The notes beneath the pieces are model-generated. The model searched no databases, was not told the DNA's origin, and worked only from the letters and a program-made list of their open reading frames with translations. A DNA stretch of 64,000 nucleotides from Enoplolaimus lenunculus (taxonomy: Eukaryota > Nematoda > Enoplea > Enoplida > Thoracostomopsidae): assembly GCA_030248215.1 (NCBI GenBank), contig JASANG010002048.1, positions 1 to 64,000 of the forward strand, in the 5' to 3' direction. Position 1 is the first letter of the stretch, and every line of letters starts with the position of its first letter. Position numbers and translations under genes: made by a program. Below, one piece after another: positions 51,022-62,881 of this stretch.

Positions 51022-51778
51022 ACTGTTGCTCATTATACCGTTATATTTTGAAGCAACTAGCGTTCCGGAGTCGGCTACTGCAAAAAATCTTTACCATCCT
51101 GCGGGAATCTATAATACATACTTGCATACTGGTTCACAAGGAAAAAATTTAATTATGTTAGTGTAGAACCAGGGTGGAAACAAAAGTTCGGATTCGGTTA
51201 TCAACAAGTTGAATGCAGGAAGGTTTGTTAACACCTGTTATTTTGAAATTGAGTTGGAACAGACTGAATAGTGTTTGTGAAGCTCTTTAGGACTTTAAAC
51301 TAATGGATCTCAGTTTATATGTCGACGAATTCTGGTTATATTATTTTAAAATTTCCACGTTTATGTTGTCTATAGAATTCATGTCGCAAAATCGGATTCG
51401 GCGAAGTAACATTGGGAATGGATACAGAAAAAACCATAATTTTTAAGTAAACGTTGCAAACACAGTGATTTGAAGGCATGTGAACGGGAAACTGTGTATA
51501 CATTCTGAGTCGGTTTGATTTTAAACTAAATGTTTTTGAAGTTCAAAGATATTTTCTATTCAGTTACCTAGCAGAAGCAACGCCAAGGACAACGAACTGA
51601 TTAGTAATCTATTCTGCCTTCTTATTCCATTATGTAACAGTTCGTATTTACGTGTTTAATGTACAAACAAATTGGTCAAATAGTCATCAATGTTTTACCA
51701 CTCTAGCAAAGATCTGTAATTTAATTTTTGCATTGAAGTATATAGGTGATATATACACATTATTTACCTAACATAACA

Positions 51779-54700
51779 ATGGCTCCAACAAATTCAGCAA
51801 CAGTGCCTGCTAAGGCTCCGAAAAACCCAGCAGGAGGAGCGGACAAGTCAAAAGCTTACAAAGATCGTGATAAGCCTGATCAAATACGCACGAGCAACAT
51901 GCAAGCAGCCAAAGGTAAGGTAATCTTGGAGCTAACTTTTTAGCAACCTTTGAAAGATTTAAAATCATTCCTAGATTTTTTTAATATTTAAATATAGTTA
52001 TAATATGCTGGTATTTAGCTAGTGAGGGCCTCCCTATATTAGGCCAAATTCTACCCTCCACACGAAAAAATTTTCCACGGTCGCCCGCCGACCTTGGCTG
52101 AACCTGAGGGTTTCTCAGAATAAGTACTCTCCTCGTTGAAGATTGGCTAACGCCTGATTTGCCTGAACCAAATTTTTAATGCAATCAGTACTTGACTAGA
52201 TGCGCCTTGACGAACTAAACAAGAATCTTGTGTTTGTTTTGTGTACTTAAGAGCACCTCTACTTATAATCTCCTGTGCTTATTTTAGCCGTGGCTGATGC
52301 TATTCGAACGAGTCTTGGACCCCGGGGAATGGATAAAATGGTACGCAAATGTGAAACATCTGCATGTATTAATCATAGTAATTCTATTTAGCTCAATAAA
52401 TGGTTAGCGTTAATTGGTCAGGAAGCTGAATTGTTTCGATATAGACAATACTACGGGGTGCAACCCTATATATTTGGCCGTGGCAAAATCCTACATCCGG
52501 CTCCATTATTTTACATTACCAAATTTGTATTGTTTGAAAGTATCACACGACGCTCCAGAAATTAGCGAAACATTATTGAGTTGCAACTGTAGTCGACGCT
52601 TCCAAATAATCTTCTTGCTCAGGTATTTTTTGGTATACGGTCGCAGCCTATAGAATTTTATTTTAATATAATGGCTTTACGGTTGTAGATTCAAGCGGCT
52701 AATGGTGATGTTACGATAACAAATGACGGTGCCACAATCTTGAATCAAATGTCAGTAACGCATCCGACTGCAAAAATGGTTAGTTTATAATTGTAATTCG
52801 GGACCAGGCTGAAAATTTCCGTTTGTAATTTACGTTGCAGTCTAATTCGCTATTATGAATATGCTTCATCGGAATGTGTTTTGAAAATTTAGGTATGCGG
52901 AGGCGCAGCCTCAGTTTTGATTTGAAAAGGTACCGAGTCCCGAAAAGCGCGACAGACGGGCCAGTTGAGAATCGGAATTAAAACGCAATTTTATTTCTAG
53001 TTAGTCGAATTATCGAAAGCACAAGACGTTGAAGCTGGTGACGGAACAACAACTGTTGTTGTGATTGCTGGAAGTTTGCTCGATGTTGCGCAGAAGTTGT
53101 TACTTAAAGGTGACATATTATTATATACAATCTTCAAGTGAACGTTGTCGCATTATTGGCCAGATCAATATCTTAAAATAGATCATATCCACAAAATGTT
53201 ACGGCCATGGCTGATTGGCTTGTTCTATTGTTTTACGTGTTAATTTATATATTTACAAAGCTGCGCTACTGCATGAACGATGCTCAAGCTATGTATAGAG
53301 GGTGCTCCACCTTTATTAATATAGATTTCGTTTTGAATTTGTTGTTTTAAGTACCATTTTTGCTCCAATCTCATTTGTAATGATCGCTCAGACAATGTAA
53401 CTTCTGTAGCTTTTGTATCTGTATTTTGTAGGTCTTGCTTTTCTTGCTCTACATTTCTTATGTGAAGTTTCTGACAGAAACTGAGCCTAAATATTGTTTG
53501 TTTTGCAGGAATCCACCCGACTGTTATATCAGAATCGTTTCAGCGTGCTGCAGCGAAGGCTGAAGAAATTGTTACGGAAATGAGCACTCCAGTGAATTTA
53601 AGCGATACTCAACTTTTAGTCAATATTGCATCAACCAGTTTGAATTCAAAAGTACGCATACAATACTAAAGGACTAGTTACTTTGTGATACTAAGGTTGT
53701 AATGTTACAATTTGTATAGTTTCAGAGATTTGCTCATGTTAATTTGATGCATATCCAATGGCAAGTGTTTGTGACATTTATGCAATATATTTTGAGTTCC
53801 AAAGAAATATTTTCCAGACACAGAATTAGCCTACACTGTTTCCGGGTATTCCGAGTATTTTCGCCGAAAAAATCTGGGTCCGTGCTTTCGCTTCAATAAA
53901 TTCCGGGTTCTGGTTTTCGCAACAAATGACTCTAGGTATTGCAAAAATACCCTGAATAATATTAGCTTACTGATTTTAACGTCCCTCGCTTACATTCTGA
54001 ATAGTAACTGTATCCTGCCTAAATAAATACAGTTACTAGTGCCAATCTAAAAAATATACTTTAAATATTGAAGTTTGTTACACGTTGGTGTTGTAAGGAC
54101 TGGGGGATGTGTCAATTAATCGGCATCACCATCTAGAATAATGAGTACTTTTCGTAGTATCCAATATCGGAATGCAAATGATTACTCATATGTACTTTTT
54201 ATACGTGACACTGAGTTGGACTGCTATCAATTTCACTCGTTAACGGATATTGATGGGCCTAATCAGGGAAACTATTATTTCTCTTGCGTCTGTCTTTGAG
54301 AAAATGTATTAAAAGCACCGTTCTCAAAAGTTATAATCTTTTATAGTTGTTAGTATTTCAGCCGTCGCAGTTGTAATGTATCCTATCTGTTCTTTAAACA
54401 TTGTGTATTAAATTTGGAATAGGTATCAGCATTGGTATATATTCAAAAATAAAATAATCGGCATCAGGAAAAATTTTGGTATCGGCACATCTCTAGTAAG
54501 GGTAGTACGTTGTTTTGTGATTTACTTGAAATAAAGATTTGTGAATGACATTAGTGGCTTCGCATTTCATACTGTCCATTAATATTTTACACACTGCAGT
54601 TGAAGAGTGGAGGCAGGGCAATTCTCTCAGGATCAACCTCAGGGCATTTTATATATACGTTGTATACACTGTTACGCTAACTTTCACTTTTCAGTAATAT

Positions 54701-57700
54701 GTATTCGCTGCTATAATCATTAAACGACATTTTCGACTCATAAATGTTACCAGAAGTGCTGAGTGGCGGCATCATCAACTTCTATGTATTGTACAAAATG
54801 GTGTCATCAACCCGGGGGCGCAAACCGAAACTGAGAGGCTTGGCTGTGTTCGACCCTCAGGCCCCCACCAGGGAGAGCCCAGCCCAGCCTGTGTATATTC
54901 GTTGTTTTATTGTAGGTTGTCTCTCAGTACGCATGGCTCCTGGCTCCAATGGCAGTTCAAGCTGTTATGAAAATAGTTCCTGATGCCCCAAACGACACTT
55001 CGGTTGATTTGAACGCAATAAAAATTGTCAAAAAGTTGGGGTAAGCTTAAGATGGTTAATTACAAAATTTGTTATATGTTAAGAAAGACTTAAACGTTTA
55101 TACTTACGTTTGTAAGTATCATTTGAGGCATTGCTTAAGTGCTGTGTTGTTAAAACTCCTGTGTTGCCAATATTTTTGTTGGTTCGAGATCTGTTAGTCG
55201 AACAGCAAGCTTACGCTTTTAGAATCGATAAATGGACAAAGTAAAGGTTTAGCACATACTTGGGTACGAAGTCGTGCTCATGGTGCTGCCGGATCGTAAA
55301 AAACCGGATACCCGAAATGGATCCGGGTAGTGATTTTTTAGTGGAACCGGAACTGAATATTAACCGGATAGTGTGTTTTTAAAATAAATTAATTTTAAGC
55401 ACGTTAATGCGTCAGTAAATGTTAATTTATCTTAAGTAAACGGAATATTGTGTTTATATAAGGAGCGTGTCCTAATACTTGAAAATAATTGTATGAAGAT
55501 GCAAATAATTGGTTTGTTTCTATAATAAAATCCGGATCGCTGCATTTAACCATATGCAAAAAATATTGCTTTAAACCAATTTATTCGATGGCACAAATAT
55601 AATACATGCAAAATATATGAAGATATTGTTGCAACAAATATAAAGCACATGATAAACTTGCAACTTATTTCAAGTTTCAATTTCAACATTATTATCGCTT
55701 CTTTTCTTGGTTTTAGATGGCTAGTTCGACGAGACAACTGAAATGTGTATTCTGAAATAAGTAAAGTTGCTAAAAACGTCAATTTTTGTATTTTATTTGC
55801 TCAATACTACTGTATGCTTACATGTGATGGGACTGAAAACATAAGATCTCACAACATAATTTGCAATAATTTAAGATTTACGAAATCATCACCGAAATCC
55901 GGTATCCGGTAAGTTTATACCAAAAGCCGGAACCGGATGCGGGTTTTTTGCCGGATAGTAAACCGGAGCCAGATATCCGGTCGCAACGTGCTCGTGCTTA
56001 TGTTGGCTTTTAGAAACTTAGCGAATGTACGTAAGTCTAGTGTATATGTATGTACATATTATTTGAAACTGTGTTTTAGAGGCACTGTTGAAGAATCAGA
56101 ACTAGTCGAAGGCGCACTATTTGACCAGAAATGTCTTGGAGGACCGGGAGCACCGGTTCGAGTGGAAAAAGCCAAAATTGGCCTCATTCAGTTTCAGTTG
56201 TCTGCACCGAAAACTGATGTAAGTTGTTAAGCGAATATTGGTAAATTTGATTTAATCAAACTTTGAAATGAACTGACTTTTATGTCGAGTATATTGAATT
56301 TTGTATTGTAGCTAGCCGGTCACTATGAGACATAATGTAAGGTATTGTTTTGCTAATTATGTTGGCTTGACTTTCTAAAACCGTACTAAAGTACGACTTC
56401 ATTCTTTAGTATTTGTAAGCAATTAATTGTGCAATTTATCGTTTGTGAAAGCATACTTAAGTTAAGTAAATACTTAAATCGTTCATATAATTTAACGATT
56501 TGCATCGTAACAGTTCTGGCGTAGTGTCCTTTGTTCAGCTGAGATTGTAGACTCATCGAAACCAAAGCAAAAGTTTGGCTTCTTTATTATGACACATCCA
56601 TTATTTGCATATTTTGTTTTTGTTATAAAAAGGAAAGTATGTGTTTAAGTCAGTGGCTTAATAACACTTAAGCAAAACTTAAGTAAATATTTAAGTAAGA
56701 TTTCTGAAACCCAACCAATGTCTTTGTTTATGAATAACTTTCTAGTGTACATATGCATTGGAAGTTTTAAAATAAAAGGTCTTTGATGTTAATGTTACAA
56801 TTGCCCAAGCATTAGCTTAAGCATATTCCTGTCAACCAAAGCTAATATCTTGTGCTTCATTTGATGTTTAGATGGAAAATCAAGTAATTGTTAGCGATTA
56901 TGCACAAATGGATAGGGTTTTGCAAGAAGAACGCGCTTACATCTTGGAGCGGTGTAAAGCGATCAAAAAAGCTGGATGCAACGTGTTGTTGATTCAGAAA
57001 TCTATATTAAGGTAAGATCGAAACAGAAGCAACGCATATGGAAAATTTGAATTTTGTGAGTGGAGTTTTACCACGTCCTTTTAAAATATTTTATACAATT
57101 CGAGTTTGTTTATAGTGTAAATTATATGTTTTGCTTAGTAATGTAACTTGACTTACTGTCGCATTGCGTTAAAGTGTCGTTTAATTTTTGTATATGGCTG
57201 AGAGCAAAGTTTGTGAAAATAATTGTGTATAAAACCTAAACATCCAGCAAGGAAATTTTGCTACGACGATTGAGTAGAAGATGTTACTATACTGATTTAA
57301 TGTTTCAGGGATGCGGTTAGCGATTTAGCAATTCACTTTTTGGCAAAAATGAAAATCATGGCTGTTAAAGATGTCGAACGAGAGGATATTGAATTTATAT
57401 GCAAGGCAGGTTTCGTTGTATGGTGCTTCTTCTTATGGTTGACCCATGTTACTTTAAGGGGCGTCCAGGTTTCTGGTGGGCCTATAAAAGAGTAGGTTTA
57501 GATTCTGGATTACATTTTTTGCTTAGGCTTAGGCTTAGGAACTCATTTTTGCAATGCTTAGGCGTAGGAATACGCTTAATCTACTGTTACACCCTTTAAA
57601 GTAACATTGGCCTTATGGTTTATGCAGATAGTTATTCAAAGATGGCTAAAAAGTGTGCAGCGTATTATAGGTTTGTGCAAAACTTTATGGTTTTGCGAAC

Positions 57701-59009
57701 ACGAGATTTTCGAGTTTTTATAACGAAACGTAACATATTCAAAGCAGTTCGAAATTTATGGAGTTGAAGTAAGTTTAAGGAAGCTCGGGCCTCAGCGTGT
57801 TTTCGATTGCAGCATGAAAAAGAGACATTGCAAAACCTTTAATATGTTAGGTAGATTCTTTTGGTTTGGAGTATGCGAGTTGAAGGTGGCGCCGCACGAC
57901 AAGTATTGCGGCGCGTTTCGCAACGATACGGGTTATAAGAACACATTTTAGAGCGTTGGATGCCGGCCTGTTGCCTCGGTAGATCATTTTGTTCCTGAAG
58001 CGTTAGGGACGGCAGAGCTTGTTGAGCAGGTCGAGACTGGTTCGGGTGGCAAAGTCATCAAAGTAACCGGTGTGGCGAACCCTGGCCGGGCGGTTTCCAT
58101 TCTGATTCGTGGGTCGAACAAGCTTGTGATTGACGAAGCTGACAGGTCACTCCACGATGCTCTTTGTGTTGTTCGGTGTTTGGTTAAAAAGAGGTAAGAT
58201 TTGGTTGTTATACGTAATAATGTAACCTGTGTTCACGCTCGATTACAGAAGCGTTAATTTAGAAGAAAGATACCGACACAGCAAACAAAATGAAAAAAGA
58301 GGATTTCGATTCCGATTATACATGGAATCTGAATTGGAACTAGTTCGAAATCAGAATTGTGATCAGCATTCCCTTTTCACCCTTTGTTCTGACATCTGTA
58401 CCTCACAGCTGCCACAGCATTTACATGGTACAAATTAATAGTGGCATTTCGCTTACACAGTCTAGAGCGGTTGTCGGGGCTTTTTCGGAGGTGCCTTCCT
58501 AATAGATTTTAACTTTACTCGTTTTAGTCTGTAAAAATGTACAGTTTTTTGTTTTGGATGGATTCTCTATAAATATGTCTATATTTTTGTTACATTACAG
58601 AAAACTGATTTCTGGTTGTGTGGCACCAGAAATGGAAATGAGGCGCCTCCCTGATAGATTTTAACTTTGCTCGCTGTCGTCTGTAGAAATGTACAATTTT
58701 TTATTTGATGTTTTCTCTTCAATACGGATGTTTTCTCTATCAATACGTATGCATGTACTGCTGTTGCATTACAGAGCACTGATTTGTGGTGGTGGGGCAC
58801 CAGAAATGGAAATCGCGTATCGCATTCGCAATTTGGCAAATACAATGCCAGGAGCTGATTCCTATTGTTGGAGAGCATTTGCAGAGGCGCTGGAAATTGT
58901 TCCGTATACATTGGCTGAAAACGCTGGGCTAAATCCTGTTGCTACTGTAACTGATTTGCGTGCGAAACATGCTGCTGGAGAGAAAAATGCAGGAATTAAT
59001 ATCAGAAAG
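51779..59009 (+). CDS. CCT4: T-complex protein 1 subunit delta (CCT-delta), exons 1-11, 3' partial
   Basis: One of eight subunits of the cytosolic chaperonin CCT/TRiC, which folds actin, tubulin and WD40 proteins using ATP. Exons: 51779-51914, 52288-52340, 52689-52778, 53001-53109, 53509-53651, 54916-55040, 56080-56218, 56872-57011, 57309-57405, 57952-58193, 58775-59009. Phases agree throughout and give 503 codons. Human CCT4 has 539 residues, so one final exon of about 36-42 codons (GGISNILEEL in human) is missing; I did not find it before 64000. ATP-site motifs seen: [12 protein letters not shown] (52-63), ITNDGATIL (73-81), [10 protein letters not shown] (105-114), and [10 protein letters not shown] in exon 11 (Gly430-432). 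The [15 protein letters not shown] and [20 protein letters not shown] stretches are delta-specific. The start is set by [12 protein letters not shown]... leading into [12 protein letters not shown], which matches the family N-terminus. Intron 9 uses a GC donor. Confidence 0.96.
55282..55987. mobile_element. ~706 bp hAT-like element with CCGG iterons in CCT4 intron 6
   Basis: Ends carry repeated CCGGATA and CCGGAACCGGA (left: GGTGCTGCCGGATCGT; right: GATATCCGGTCGCAAC). Flanks GTGCTCAT (55274-55281) and GTGCTCGT (55988-55995) match at 7/8. Related CCGGCTCCGG-rich pieces are at 8195-8470 (ending in TGCACCCTG), about 21515-21570 and about 22460-22760. Confidence 0.6.
56364..56716. mobile_element. 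TTAAGTA-iteron MITE in CCT4 intron 7
   Basis: Left end GGCTTGACTTTCTAAAACCG with TACTAAAGTACGACTT; right end AAGATTTCTGAAACCCAACC. The interior shows CATACTTAAGTTAAGTAAAT as in the 26019 copy. Confidence 0.65.
57406..57951 (+). other. CCT4: CCT4 intron 9, non-canonical GC-AG intron
   Basis: Exon 9 must end ...DIEFICK and exon 10 must start [13 protein letters not shown] to match the conserved CCT-delta sequence. The only junction that keeps phase is AAG followed by GCAGGT, and TTTTAG before AGCGTT. The nearby GTTTCG at 57410 breaks the frame with every available acceptor. GC donors with strong flanks (AAG before, AGGT-like after) are a known minor class spliced by the major spliceosome. The intron also contains a GGCTTA-type repeat near 57525-57600. 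Confidence 0.85.
58488..58820 (+). repeat. Tandem duplication of the intron 10/exon 11 boundary of CCT4
   Basis: Copy 1 (58488-58640) and copy 2 (58641 to about 58820) share an intron segment (TAGATTTTAACTTT, then GTCTGTA, AAATGTACA), a TTGCATTACAG-like acceptor and the first ~40 nt of exon 11 (through GGCACCAGAAATGGAAAT). Copy 2 continues into the real exon at 58775. Copy 1 has a decoy acceptor (ATTACAG ending 58600) and a decayed exon start reading [13 protein letters not shown], then a stop within about ten codons. The copies are roughly 75-80% alike, so this is older than the DAGLA duplication. Confidence 0.85.
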
Positions 59010-59885
59010 GTAAGTAAAAAAAATATAATCAAAGGGGAGGAACTGAGAAAATGTGGCATACCACCAAAGCTTATATAGTATTATTTGCAAAACGCCGTGT
59101 GATCTAAGGAATGACCTGTGTGAAAAATTTTCGAATGAGGTAACTACAGCAACTTGGCTACGATCTGTGCCGTAGGCATAACAAGTTGAACAGTTTAGGA
59201 CCATTTGGTGAAAGGTCGAGTAACGTTTGAACTAACGAATTGTGAGGGTTGTGAGGTTTGATATTAGGTTCTTTTGACACGCTATTATTAACTGTCGTTA
59301 AATGCTGCATAGGCAGTTCAGAATAGTAGCCATTGAATTTACGCGCAATAGCCGATTGTGCGTAAAAGTTGCATTAAGAAAATCAATTTTAAAACCTGGT
59401 CTTTCAGGGTGCAAGTTGGATTGCGATTTAAATCCCGTCCGATTCCAATTTCATCGTATCGAATCTAATCAGTAGTATTGCGATTATGTGCTAAAAATGT
59501 CTGCTACAGTTATGTTCGGTTTCATAACAACCGGAGGTTAAATCTTAGACTGGGAAATACGTTTTGTACTCTAATCTAATATATTGGTCAGGCGCATACA
59601 GATGAAATAAAACAGTACATTGTTTGTAAAAGTAAATTCTCTGAAAACATCTGGTTTTGATGCCGGTGTAAATTTCTTGTTCCGACTGCGAATTCGGTAT
59701 AATACAGTTCAGTTTTCCGTTCTGCGATCTAGCTATTTACTCGAGGGGTACAGTATCTAATGGTGGTTTGTTTTGTGTACCGGAAATTATTTGTGATAGG
59801 TAGGTTGGGTAATATGTATGTGTAATATAATGTTAATATACGATTGAGCTTTGAATGCAGATTGAATATTTGTGTGTTGACGCAT

Positions 59886-60183
59886 GGGTTTCAGAAACCT
59901 GTCTTTTTACTTAACTTACGCTAAGTGTTTTCATAAATCACAGAGTTTAGTAAATAAACTTACTTCTAAGAAAAACAAACAACTCGTGGTTTTGCTTTAT
60001 TAAGACAAATATATAGAATAGGCGTAATTAGCTTAAGGTTTAGAGCTTAAGAACGTTAATCTGTACCAGGCTAGTTGCGTTGATATTTTGAGATACTTTG
60101 GTATCTTTAAATTAAGACATGTTTTAGAAACAAAAAATTGTATATATGAAGTTATACGTAATGAAGGTGTCAGAAACCCAGCC
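59886..60183. mobile_element. TTAAGTA-iteron MITE in CCT4 intron 11
   Basis: Starts GGGTTTCAGAAACC with TTTTTACTTAACTTACGCTA and ends GGTGTCAGAAACCCAGCC. It is more diverged internally than the 26019 and 56364 copies. Confidence 0.55.
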
Positions 60184-60511
60184 AGTGTCCGTCAAATAAG
60201 ATGTATGTATTTAAAACGCGATGTAAAGCTTAAGTTTTTGCATCACATCTGCGCGCTGTCGGGATTTTGGATAAGGGTGTCAGTTCTGTCGTATAACAAT
60301 TTCGTAGCGCTGGGGGGTTATTATGTTAGCACCTGAAAAAAATGCATATAAACCACTGGAAAGATCTCATAAGAGACGTTTCAGCCCTTAAAACACTTCC
60401 GACTATAGTATTGGCACCACTCGTGGTCCGCAGCATAGTTAAACCGAAATAGGCTAACAGAAATGTATATATTAATGGAATCAGTCGAGAAATACTGTTA
60501 TCAATATTTCA

Positions 60512-60913
60512 ATGAGATACCCTCACTGTCAGGAATTGAGCAGCGGTGGTGAGTCGAAAAAATCCAACCCTGAAAAGAACGATAGCATCATTGCCGTTAC
60601 AAATAGCGATGTGTCTTGCCAACCGCAAGAACTACGGACTGAGTCGACGGCAAGCGCCGGAAATGATGATAAGCTTGATTCAAAGGAACAACAATATTCT
60701 TTCACGTCGGCTGCTGACGTTGCTGTTACGGGCACTGGGAAAAAAGCTCGGAGACAACGAGCACGTGAGCGACATCGACAAGCTAAATTGCAGTTAGCGC
60801 AACAATTGCAAGAACAACAACAGGATAAGCTAAGCTCAGACTCAAAATCTGAGCAATGGGACAACAACAACAACAACAAAGACAACAATGCAGTAAGGAT
60901 ACATAGCAAATGA
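60512..60913 (+). CDS. Orphan exon-like ORF inside CCT4 intron 11
   Basis: A 133-codon frame with protein-like composition: an acidic/Ser-rich first half (SSGGESKKSNPEKND), then a basic patch GKKARRQRARERHRQAK, a Gln-rich helix QLAQQLQEQQQ and an Asn run. I do not recognise the family. It could be an exon rather than a complete gene. A CAG acceptor-like site lies at 60530-60532 just before GAATTG in frame, and a GTAAGG donor lies at 60893 in frame after NNNNKDNNA. It is on the same strand as CCT4 but is not part of any known CCT subunit. It may be a nested gene, an exon of the next gene, or chance. Confidence 0.4.
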   Translation: MRYPHCQELSSGGESKKSNPEKNDSIIAVTNSDVSCQPQELRTESTASAGNDDKLDSKEQQYSFTSAADVAVTGTGKKARRQRARERHRQAKLQLAQQLQEQQQDKLSSDSKSEQWDNNNNNKDNNAVRIHSK

Positions 60914-60984
60914 CTTGGCATATTTTTGGCGCGCCAGTGGCCGTATTGTCAAATATGTGGCATATAGCACTAGTTGGTGGCAGT

Positions 60985-61347
60985 CAGGGTGGTACCGAAT
61001 CTACGATTTGACCGAATCCGAATCCATTGCTAGTTTGCCGAATCCAAATCCTGCATGTTTGGAATTTCAGTTATATCTATAATTTGCTTCAGAATATCAA
61101 CGCAATGCCATTTGCATAACTTTTAAACGTTAATATATTTCGTACCCGACTTCAGTTTTCAGAATTGTGACCTGAAACAAAAAAATTTTTATTAATATAA
61201 CAAAATATTTAAAATTTTTATTGTTTAAAACTGAACAAACATATTGCCGAACACTGTCGGATTTGGTTTTTGGATTCGGATTTTCACAACCGAATCCGAA
61301 CCACAAGTTTTTGTAGAATCCAAATCCGAACCTTTGGTGCCACCCTG
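60985..61347. mobile_element. hAT MITE with CCGAATCC iterons and 8 bp target duplication
   Basis: Ends are CAGGGTGGTACCGAATC and, reversed, CAGGGTGGCACCAAAGGTTC. Flanks are GTGGCAGT (60977-60984) and GTGGCAGA (61348-61355), a 7/8 match expected of a hAT insertion. Repeated CCGAATCCGAATCC lies just inside both ends. In CCT4 intron 11. Confidence 0.85.
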
Positions 61348-62008
61348 GTGGCAGATGTTGTAACTTAATTTGTGAATAAAGAAGTTGGGAAATTTTCACA
61401 TTTTTAGCAGTTGAATTAACTTTTGTGTAGATTTTCAGGTCAACATAGGCTTAAATTTGGTTGCACCAAAACCTATTGCTAACTGGTGGTAGGTGCTACA
61501 CACCTGATAATACGGCTGGTAACTTTGCGCGCTCCAGAAAAACTGTCTTATGGTATTGTGGTGCTTTTGGTTGCAAGGCAGTTAGATTACTTTCTTTGCT
61601 GTTTGTACAACTGCACGTTTTGTATGTTTTATTTTGTTATTTGCGCATGCTTGATTGCAATGTTAGGACCGGCATAAATGTATAGAGGTCGGTATATATT
61701 CTTTAGTACAATTTTATCCGAAAATGTTGTTTCTGTGTAATAGAGTCTAGATAGATTTTACTAAGCCTAAACCTAAGCGTACCTTTTATAACTATAATAC
61801 TACAATTTCAGCAGACACGTTCAACTGTTATGTTAGAATCTACTAGGTTGAATTTTGTTTAGCCTAATTCGCGAGATTATTCGTTGATTTAGGCTAAGCA
61901 TAATGTGATAAATTATATATCTCATTGTATGTTATTGCAGATACTCTCTGACTGGTTGACTATTTTTTCGCCTATTTACCACCCAGTTGCCATCAGAACT
62001 TAAGCGTC

Positions 62009-62186
62009 AGGGCCCGTGTATAGAACAGGGCCGGATCGTTTTCTGGAAGGGCTATAATAGAGTCAGTTCAAGCTTTAGACTAATCTTTTTCGCTTAGGCG
62101 TAGATTTAGGAATAGAAGCATCCATGTGCTTAGGCTTAGGCTTAGGAATATGTTTATCTACTGTTTCGGCCCTGTTCAATACATGG
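62009..62186. mobile_element. GGCTTA-iteron MITE, best copy with terminal inverted repeats
   Basis: The left end GGCCCGTGTATAGAACAGGG and the right end, reversed, GGTCCATGTATTGAACAGGG pair over ~22 bp. The interior has AAGCTTTAGACTAAT and several (T)TAGGCT hexamers. It lies inside CCT4 intron 11. No clear target duplication was seen. Confidence 0.7.
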
Positions 62187-62513
62187 ACCAGTGTCAGTGT
62201 GTAAACAGAATTACGATTCTGCGTAAAACTCCTATTTAAAACAAATTTGATTCCGGTAAAATCTAGTTTTGTTTCGCCCTTGCAAAAAAGTAGCGAGGGC
62301 AGAAAACAAATTTTAACTTGGAAACCTGAAAAGCTATTTCACAATATGTACCTCTGGGAAGTACTTTCGTGCACGGTTAAATTGGTTACAAAGCTACTAT
62401 ATATTATTAGTGTTACTAATTTAGCTGTGACTTTATCAGAAAGGTGTTATAATTTGGTCGGCTGGGCTTATTTAGTTTGTGTTATTAGTTTAAGGTATAT
62501 TATATCAATTATG

Positions 62514-62881
62514 CAGGGTGCAACCGGAATTCCAATATTCCGATTGGAATTCCTATTTAAAACGAATTTGATATTCTAATTTTAATTATACTTGTGATAG
62601 GTTGCTTAAAAATTCTGTATTATCTATTAAATTACATGCGATGAGTTACTTATTAATAATTAATTGTAATTTAGCTTTACAGAACCAAAAATCATCTCCA
62701 ATTTGTTCATGTGACGTTTTGGAAAATTGTTGTCAGCCTACAGACACCTTAAATCAATATTATATTTGTCAATACCAATTATCCGTACGGTTACAAAATT
62801 TATAGTTGCAATTCCGATTACAATTCCAGTATAAATTTGCTGTTCCGGTTTCGGTATAATCCAGTTCCGCTTTACACCCTG
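62514..62881. mobile_element. hAT MITE with GGAATTCC iterons, second copy
   Basis: Starts CAGGGTGCAACCGGAATTCC and ends CAGTTCCGCTTTACACCCTG. Repeated GGAATTCC and TCCGATT lie inside the left end, and GTTCCGGTTTCGG inside the right end. Flanking 8-mers match poorly, so the copy is older. A related partial copy starts near 59407. Confidence 0.7.
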
